From Euborellia annulipes (lineage: Eukaryota; Arthropoda; Insecta; Dermaptera; Anisolabididae): 64,000 nt of DNA. Below are positions 57,601-64,000 of the stretch, piece by piece. Position 1 is the stretch's first letter, and each line of letters begins with the position of its first letter. Below the pieces are notes generated by a model, which was given only the letters and a program-made list of their open reading frames with translations, had not been told where the DNA came from and searched no databases. A program made the translations under genes and the position numbers. The DNA is taken from assembly GCA_023213315.1 (NCBI GenBank), contig JAKCPI010000986.1, positions 1-64,000 of the forward strand. The letters run 5' to 3'.

Positions 57601-60600
57601 TAATTTTTTTTTTTATAATTTTTAAAAACAGTCACACTTTTTTCCCATTCACACACACATACACACTCGGCAACTCAGGCCATATAAGACTAAACGATAC
57701 TCATTATTTGTTAATTTACATATTGGGGTCCAGGCATTCTTATTTATTTATTTGGTATCCAAATGGCTCTGGAAGCAAAATGCTGGATGGCAAAACATTT
57801 TGCTCGTTCGGTGTGCGTTGGCATCGAGCAAAACGTTTTGCTCGTGGATAAAACAATTTGATCGAAAACGTTTTTGCTCGATCGGTGTACGTTCAGCCTT
57901 ACTGAATAATAAGTATTAGTAAAGGTCCCTTAAATTCAGGGGCGTATATAGTAATTTTTTCGAGGAAGGGGGGGGGAACTAACCCCCCCCCCCATACACT
58001 AAAATATTTTTAAAATATCGGATATACCTCAGCCCCGAGAGGCCCGGGCCTTCCTCTCAAAGACAAATTTAAGTTAAATTTTTTTTTTTTTTATTCCAAA
58101 TTTTTCCGTTTTCACCTGAGCCCCGAGGGGCCCGACCCTCTCAAAGAAAAAAGTTTTATTAAAAAATTGTTTATATATTAATATATTTCATTTTTTTTAT
58201 TTCTTTTATTTATGCGACGCACTTTAAAAAATATATATATATAGATATTTTCTTTATATCCGTATATATGTATATAGATTTGAAACCCGGCCCCCTCGCC
58301 TCCCTCCTCCTCTTATATATATAACTCTGCAAAGGGAACGAACTTCACACTGAATTGCGTTCCATTTCACGATCTAACGACCGCGCCGATGCATAGTGTG
58401 ATGTCTGTGCAATTTTCAAATTGTAACAGGGGTCTGTTCAAAAAATTTTATGACAATAAAAAAATTAAAATTCTTATAGTTTAATTTTGATATATATGCT
58501 ACTATCTTATGCCACCTTGATATTGACTAATCCTATATTGGAAATCATCCTTTCTTCAAGAATCCACAAACTCTTATAAAATCTATAAAAATTCCAAGCT
58601 CTGGACTGGATTAAATCCTTAGTCGAACATTAAGGAGTCATGTCCCCAATTCTTTAGCATAATTTATAATAAAAAAAGTCAATACAAACCCTATTTTTAA
58701 ATGCTCGAGGACATAAATAAAGATCCAGACAGCGATTAAATCTTTCACTAATATATCGATCATAAGCAGGAACTTTTCTAAGGCAATCATATTTCTGAGG
58801 TAAGAAATGCAATTTTCTTTGCCAGGGCGTGTCTTTTAGTTTTTCCCATTCTTTCATTTCTCGTTCGTCCAAAAGATATTCCGGAGGAGGATTATAAGAC
58901 TCAGCGTGTCCAGGAAGATGCCTTTTAGGTGCTGGAATATGATTATGAATACGTCTCATTGGCTCAGCTTGATCATCGGTTGCCCAAAGCATATAAAATC
59001 TAAAAAATAAAAATAATTTATTTTAAGACATCAAAAAAGATGCGTTATCTTACAGTAAATTTAGTAAGGAATCGTCTGGTATAAATAATTTATTTAAAAA
59101 ACGCCTACATCACCGTTAAATATGAACGTAAAAGTAACATAAGTGTATATACCTCTATGGAAAATAAAAACAATTTTTGCTGTTTACTGAAAAAACGGTT
59201 TGACGGATTTATCCTGTTTTGAAACTAGACGACTCATATATTGTACATAAATTCCCACAATTTGACAACCCTACATTTGACTCAATGCACTAGCATTTGA
59301 GTTCATACTCTCGAAAATGGACTGAGGATGGCGTTATTTAATTAAAGCCGAGAATGTCTCACTACTTTTGAGATTCATTTCGTAGAGGCTTATTTCCTGG
59401 CACTTATTATTATTTAGTAATTGTATGTTTTTATGATTAGAAAAAGTGTGAGAATTAAAAAAAAGGTTTATTTACTTAGGTCCTTTGGGCTTTTCTTTCG
59501 GTTTGATCCAACCCTTTTTAATAGCATGGACAATTTGAGAAACTTTTTTCTTTTCCACTAAACTTGGAATAAATGAACGTTTATGTTCCGGAAATTTTCT
59601 TAGAGGTGTTTCCATTACTTCAGAAGAAAACCAGTCAACCCATGGCTAAAATGAAAATATATAAAGATATATCAATATATATATATATATATAATAAATA
59701 ATTTATAAATATGCTAGTTTCAGAAGCTAGAGGGAAAGAAAACAGTAAAAGTTTTTAGGAACAGCCCTATACAAAATTTTTGAAAATATTTGAACTGATT
59801 TAACGACTGGCCATCTTAAGTTCAGGAGATAGATCAGTGGCGGTCCTTTGTTTACTCGTGAAACCAACACTTGAATATTCGCCCTCCTTCCCTCACCCAA
59901 TGCAATTATTTATATCACCGACAAAGCATCACCAATGAACTAGACCCTGAACTGAAGATGACCATGTAATATAGTATGAATAATGAAATTCCTAAAATCT
60001 TGCTGTTTTCTTTCGAAATCTTATATTTATTTATAAATATAAATTCATACAGCATATTCATCATATTCGGGATCTGGTAGTTTATGTCGCTGTAATCGTT
60101 CAATGAGATCCAAATCAGCATCACACATGATAACATCTTGTCCTGTTTGGGGATCCTTAACAGTTCGCCTGAAAAAGAAAAATTTTAGTGTATCATATAT
60201 ATAAAAAAAAAAATTAATACGGCCTAAAATTTAAATTAAAAGTTTAATTGTTCTGAAAGGGTAAATTTAAAAACATATTGTTAATTAATAAGAATCTAGT
60301 TGTATATATAAATCATCAAGATGAGATGGGTGACTGTTTTCAGATCAGAATTTTTTGAAAGAAGAGAAAATAAATTATTAACCAACTTAATGTTATAAAA
60401 ATAGAAATTAAAATCATACCAAAAATCAGGGTCTTCCATTCTCTTAAGAAATTGATCGAGTTCGTCGCCGACCGGTGGTTTTATAATTCTTTTTCCTTCC
60501 CAATCATATCCAATATGTTTATATTCATTATACCATTGTTTAGGCACGTTCCCTACAGTATTTCTAATGTCCTCTTCATCAGACGTATCCCCTTCAGCGT

Positions 60601-62953
60601 ATTCGTTATATGAACTCGTATTCCCATTTGTTGCAATTGCCTGACCAGAAACTGAAGGAATAACTAAATTTTCTTTTTTTATTTTTTGAGATTTTTTTAA
60701 TCTATTCTTATTTTTAGTATTTATTTTTTTATTTGATTGATCATTTTCACTTTGAGTTCCTCCACCAGAATCTTCTCCAATTGATTTGTCATCAACTTCA
60801 CTTTCACTCTCTTTTTCTAATTCGTTCTCTAACTCTTCATCAAGGTCTTCATTTTCTTCATCATTGTCATTTTCTTCGTTATCACTTTCATCGTCATCGT
60901 CATCTTCCACTTCTTCTTCATCATCTTCTTCCGCAATTTCTCCCTCATAGCCTTCTTCAAAGTCACTGTCTGAGTAGTATTGGTCATCATCAGTGGAGTC
61001 ACCTTCGATATCATTATCAACAGAATTTAAAAGACCATTTGTCTAAAAAAGAATAAAAATTAACATTTATTAAATTTGAATAACTTAATTTAAATAGTAG
61101 AATAAGTTGAAATATTTTATGAGTATATTTGTTGGTGAGACAAAATTCCCAAAAAATAAACATACTCACAAAATAATATTAAATATATCTGACTAGTCAA
61201 GTCCAGATTGGGATTTACTCGATGTTTCGGCTCTTATTTTAGAGCCATTTTCAAGAGAGAAAGGGAGTTAGGAGTTTGGTGGATGCCTCAAAGGTTTGGA
61301 TTTGTCTCTGAGAGTGGAGGAAGGTTGGTTGTGTGTAATCGTGTTAGTGTTCGGTTTAGATTGACTACAGGGAGGATGGAGGATCTGCCTACTCCCCATG
61401 TCGAGGTGTTGGTGGATACTTTTGGGTTTGTCTCTGAGATCTGGATTAAGTTTGGTTGTGTGTAATTGTATTTGTGTTCGGTATATATATAGACAGTATA
61501 TTCTGGAAAGCTTCCGCGACTGGGTGTGTGAGTGAAGATAAATTTTCTAGGATTGAGTCGCGTCAGTTGTTGTAATTTACTCCACGTCTTGGTTCTTCTT
61601 TTGGAGACATTTTAAAGATTGTAGAATCAGGAAGTAATGGTGGAGGTGGATTGCTTTCGGGGTCTAAAACTCTTGAAAATGGCTCTAAAAGGAGAGCTGA
61701 AACTTTTGTCGAAGTCTTTGGGAACAATATATATATATATATATATATGTTCTGGAAGGTTTCCGCGACCGGATGTATGCGAAGATAAGTTTTCTCGGGT
61801 TGTGTCGGTGTGATGTTGAGATTTACTCGACGTTTCGGCTCTCCTTTTGGAGCCATTTTCAAGAGTATGGAATTAGGGGGAATTGTTGGGGTGGTTTGTT
61901 TACGGGGTCGCAGTCTTGCTGGTCCCCAGGTCAATTTGGATGCCTCAGAGGCTTGGTTTGGTCTCTGAGAGAGGAGGAAGGTTGAGTGTGTGTAATTGCG
62001 TTTGTGTTCGGTTTGGGTTGACTACGGGGCCTCAGTCTGCCTCCCCAAGTCGATGTGTTATTGGTTTGGTTTGGTAACACATCGACTTGGGGAGGCAGAC
62101 TGAGCCCCGTAGTCAACCCAAACCGAACACAAACGCAATTACACACACTCAACCTTCCTCCTGCTCTCAGAGACCAAACCAACCTCTGAGGCATCCAAAT
62201 TGACCTGGGGACCAGCAAGACTGCGACCCCGTAAACAAACCACCCCAACAATTCCCCCTAATTCCATACTCTTGAAAATGGCTCCAAAAGGAGAGCCGAA
62301 ACGTCGAGTAAATCTCAACATCACACGCGACACAACCCGAGAAAACTTATCTTCGCATATATATATATATATACAGACCAACAGATGGTGTCTCTGAATG
62401 AGTCAAAATAAATTGAGTTCTAGGTGATAAATAAAAAAAAATTTAAATTTCATAATTTTTCTATTATGAAATTTACAAATTTTGATGTTTTGTAGATCCT
62501 TATCAAGTCAAAACTAAAGAGTAATTTGCTGTACCTCAAAGAATCCTTTGATTAAAATAAATGAAGAAATGAGTAAAAATGTTTTACAAATAACCCAAGA
62601 CAAACGATAACTCAATAATAATACTACTCTGTACATAAATATTTTTAATTTTCTATTATTATTACTTGACCAGCTTTAATTCTTAACAATTATTAAAATT
62701 ACTAGAATTAAATTTTATAATACCTGTTTATACATTTCAATTTGATTGATTGAAATAATAAAAATTGATTAAATAATGTTTAAAAAAAAATAAAGAAAAA
62801 ATTATAAAAATTAAATCATTATTAATATTTAAATTTTATAAATTAAATAGGATTAATAAGAAATAAAATACTAACCTCTTCAGGTTCTGGGTCTGGAATA
62901 CTTTCTTTTTCCTTTCCCTGATTAGATTTTAATTTTCTCTTTAATGATGCCAT
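51658..62953 (-). CDS. BOP1: BOP1 ribosome biogenesis WD40 protein, 11 exons
   Basis: BOP1 works with PES1 and WDR12 in the nucleolus in 28S/5.8S rRNA maturation and 60S assembly. Exons in coding order: 62876-62953, 60420-61042, 60051-60168, 59476-59645, 58690-58999, 56487-56661, 55637-55849, 55448-55551, 54197-54470, 52981-53176, 51658-51811. Every intron is GT-AG, phases match throughout, and the total is 2415 bases (804 residues plus TAA), against about 750 in vertebrates. The start [12 protein letters not shown] precedes a very acidic exon 2 followed by a Lys-rich stretch. Conserved BOP1 N-terminal blocks: [42 protein letters not shown]40 blades include [66 protein letters not shown], ending [14 protein letters not shown] and RLYT. 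No break or missing part is visible. Introns 1, 5, 6 and 8 carry transposons. Confidence 0.96.
52011..52211. mobile_element. Mariner-type MITE, 201 bp
   Basis: Ends CAGTGAGGGACAATATTAAG and CTTAATATTGTCCCTCACTG are perfect 20 bp inverted repeats and the arms extend about 65 bp. TA duplication at 52009-52010 and 52212-52213. Lies in the last BOP1 intron. It is the uninterrupted relative of the copy at 48265. Confidence 0.93.
52238..52575. repeat. Harbinger-type repeat with many CAAAAYGTTTTG palindromes
   Basis: Same family as 57424-57898: TTTTTGCCTAAAACTGTTTT, CAACGCACACCGA and TCGGTGTGCGTTGGCATTGA words alternate on both strands. Outer TTA/GGCTGAACG ends are not intact here. Confidence 0.65.
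52643..52729. repeat. Short hairpin with hammerhead-like core
   Basis: Arms GATGATGGCCAATCTTA and TAAGATTGGCCATCAT flank TTGAAGA, A, GGC...GCC, GAAACGAT (52682-52710, plus strand). Related to the foldback family but far shorter; the predicted cleavage triplet is changed. Confidence 0.6.
54766..55331 (-). repeat. 0.65 kb double-hairpin repeat, copy J (BOP1 intron 8)
   Basis: Inverse copy from the terminal hairpin (GACTGGTCGCACACAAC) to CGACATCGAATTTTTGAC; the 5' hairpin is missing. Confidence 0.78.
55880..56125. repeat. Degenerate foldback in BOP1 intron 6
   Basis: Left part GAAGTTTCGGATCAAATTTA with GTCTCATCATAAGTCG is a damaged core (- strand TTATGATGAGAC ... CCGAAACTTC). AACGAC... TTAAGAATCAACGAC lies on the right as an inverted partner of GTCGTTGATTCTTAA. 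Confidence 0.55.
56954..57267. mobile_element. PIF/Harbinger-type MITE, 314 bp (BOP1 intron 5)
   Basis: Ends AGGGGCCCTTACACGATCA and TGATCGTGTAAAGGCCCCT, inverted repeats with one indel. TAA duplication at 56951-56953 and 57268-57270. Confidence 0.83.
57424..57898. mobile_element. PIF/Harbinger-type MITE containing a SINE (BOP1 intron 5)
   Basis: Ends GGCTGAACGCACACCGA and TCGGTGTACGTTCAGCC. TTA duplication at 57421-57423 and 57899-57901. The inside is built from AACGTTTTTGC/GCAAAAACGTT palindromes. A SINE is inserted at 57602-57768. Confidence 0.88.
57602..57768 (-). mobile_element. Truncated family 1 SINE nested in the MITE
   Basis: Exact 13 bp duplication CTGGAAGCAAAAT at 57589-57601 and 57769-57781. 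Only the 3' two thirds are present (GGGTCCAGGCATTCTTATTT to ACACACATACACAC, plus strand); the tRNA head is absent, as expected for 5' truncation. Confidence 0.88.
57940..58330. repeat. GC-homopolymer repeat, probably hAT-related
   Basis: Starts CAGGGGCGTATATAGTAA, with poly-G/poly-C and two AGCCCCGAGRGGCCCG blocks about 100 bp apart. The right end and target duplication are not clear. Confidence 0.45.
59319..59357 (+). repeat. Decayed hammerhead-like core in BOP1 intron 4
   Basis: CTGAGGATGGC ... AGCCGAGAATGTC keeps the spacing of the family but both conserved blocks are mutated. Confidence 0.45.
61200..62359. repeat. Large palindromic repeat in BOP1 intron 1
   Basis: 61776-62060 and 62075-62359 are near-identical inverted arms of about 285 bp with a 14 bp spacer. 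A diverged direct copy of part of the arm lies at 61200-61530 and further pieces at 61560-61760. The arms contain TTGAAAATGGCTCC and GAGAGCCGAAACGTC, a variant of the core motif in which CTGANGA has become TTGAAAA. Outer TA repeats at 61727-61748 and 62357-62374. Confidence 0.85.
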
Positions 62954-63028
62954 TTAAATAATTTTAATAAATAATTTCACAATAATTATTAAATTTTAAC
63001 TAATTTTTATAACAGGCATGCCTTCTCA

Positions 63029-63034
63029 CACGTG
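63029..63034. promoter_or_regulatory. CACGTG E-box near BOP1 start
   Basis: Canonical Myc/Max-type E-box (context CACACGTGTT, itself palindromic) 76 bases upstream of the BOP1 ATG. Myc control of ribosome-biogenesis genes through such sites is well established in flies and vertebrates. Confidence 0.55.
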
Positions 63035-63133
63035 TTTTTGTTTTACAGAAAAAAAACCATCAAGATGGGACAAAATAAAACGTTTTTCAAATTAGACTGC
63101 GCGTCTAACGGACTTTTCTGAAACTAACTGGAC

Positions 63134-63141
63134 GCGCGAAA
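63134..63141. promoter_or_regulatory. E2F-like site
   Basis: GCGCGAAA, the reverse of TTTCGCGC, matches the E2F/DP consensus about 180 bases upstream of the BOP1 ATG. Confidence 0.4.
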
Positions 63142-63347
63142 CATGTGACTGGTTCAAGCAATATTTAACGATGGAGGAAGGGAGGAAAAGGGAGAATTAT
63201 ATTTACACAATATATTAACCGCGTGGAAGGTGAGGGCCACTTCTATTTATTGTATTTGATTTAATATTTTCAAGCAAAAGGGCCAAATTCTTAGACAAAT
63301 ATCCTCCATACATATTCTGTATGGCGAAGCTTCCCTGGAGGTCGTTT

Positions 63348-63660
63348 TACTTTCTCTTACCTATATTAAATTTAGAGAGTATTGGATTCATATCCAAAAT
63401 TCGGTGTCGAGATTTTGATTGATATTCAGGTTTTGAGGGACCCTGAGTCCAAAAAAGTGGTTTTTGCAACATGGTCTGTCTGTCTGTGTGTCTGACCGCG
63501 AATAAAATATCTCAAAAATGAAAAGGGCTTGAAGGTTGAAATTTTATATTTAAGTTAGGTACCCCCAATGGGGCGTGATACGGAGCTTTTGAACAAAATC
63601 GGCCAAAGAGTACTAGTACTTTACTGCTTTTTTTGATTTTCTCAAAATTTGCTCCAACAG
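63348..63660 (+). repeat. 0.65 kb double-hairpin repeat, copy K (5' half)
   Basis: From TACTTTCTCTTACC to CTCAAAATTTGCTCCAAC; the 3' half with the terminal hairpin is missing. Confidence 0.78.
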
Positions 63661-63712
63661 CAGTACTTCTGTTCTTTGCATGTCAGTCTCTTTCCTTTTA
63701 TATTTTCAACAG

Positions 63713-63830
63713 GCGTCAGACCGTGCGACGGGCCGGCCTGTTCTATTCATTCCCGGTCCCAAAAACCCATGAACCACCGACCCCGCACCACGGGATTTAG
63801 GCGAAGAAAGAAGAAGAAGCATAGTAAGTA
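63713..63830 (+). other. Possible exon of unknown gene
   Basis: A pyrimidine-rich acceptor (CCTTTTATATTTTCAACAG, ending 63712) opens a GC-rich 118 bp block that ends before GTAAGT. One frame is open through it (GVRPCDGPACSIHSRSQKPM..., ending FRRRKKKKHSK). If exon 3 of the zinc-finger gene used its donor at 46573, phase 0 would read ASDRATGRPVLFIPGPKNP and stop. Neither is proven. Confidence 0.3.
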
Positions 63831-64000
63831 GTACAACTTAAATTTTAATAATGCATATGAAAAATGGAATTAGGTATATGAAATAGATTTAATAAATTGA
63901 AAAATATATAGAAGTAAATATATATATTTAATAAAATTATACTTTAAAATACAAATATAATTTTTTATAACACATTTTTTTACCTATGCTTTGGACCATA

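Larger units (their letters stand above)
62954..63240 (-). promoter_or_regulatory. BOP1 upstream region
   Basis: Single-copy DNA between the BOP1 start codon and the repeat at 63348. GC content rises at 63100-63150. Contains the E-box and E2F-like site listed separately. No TATA box in a convincing position. Confidence 0.55.

Noticed and set aside
60733..61056. Plus-strand frame rich in His, Leu and Phe
   Set aside because: Antisense shadow of the acidic second exon of BOP1.
61883..62251. Open frames on both strands starting [20 protein letters not shown]
   Set aside because: Same effect of the large palindrome in BOP1 intron 1; no protein family recognised.

Overview
The window is a piece of an AT-rich, repeat-dense animal nuclear genome, most likely an arthropod and possibly a crustacean. 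The reasons are GT-AG introns, a gene that looks like arthropod charlatan (chn), and many small transposons. There are no bacterial or phage features.

Two protein-coding genes are supported. On the + strand a C2H2 zinc-finger gene of charlatan type has three exons (28680-29968, 42624-42901, 45813-46617) separated by introns of about 12.7 kb and 2.9 kb. It ends at a stop at 46615-46617 unless a good donor at 46573 is used. On the - strand a complete 11-exon BOP1 gene (ribosome biogenesis, WD40) runs from 62953 down to 51658. All of its splice phases agree and it encodes about 804 residues. Its short upstream region carries a CACGTG E-box and an E2F-like site. The two genes converge and share no obvious function.

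Region by region: 1-28 kb is intergenic and made largely of repeats; 28.4-46.6 kb is the zinc-finger gene; 47-51.6 kb is intergenic; 51.6-63 kb is BOP1 with transposon-filled introns; 63.3-64 kb holds a repeat and a possible extra exon.

Recognised repeats: (a) foldback elements carrying a recurrent hammerhead-ribozyme-like core (CTGAWGA, short stem, GAAACGTC), three of them with exact 12-15 bp target duplications; (b) a 0.65 kb interspersed repeat with a hairpin at each end, about ten copies; (c) many hAT-type MITEs with 8 bp duplications, some nested; (d) PIF/Harbinger-type MITEs with TTA/TAA duplications; (e) a mariner-type MITE with TA duplications; (f) two tRNA-derived SINE families that share a 3' end; (g) a 45 bp retrotransposon remnant with an (AAT)n tail. 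The hammerhead-bearing foldback family is the most interesting structure; one copy sits in a MITE whose uninterrupted relative is 3.6 kb away, which defines the insertion to the base.
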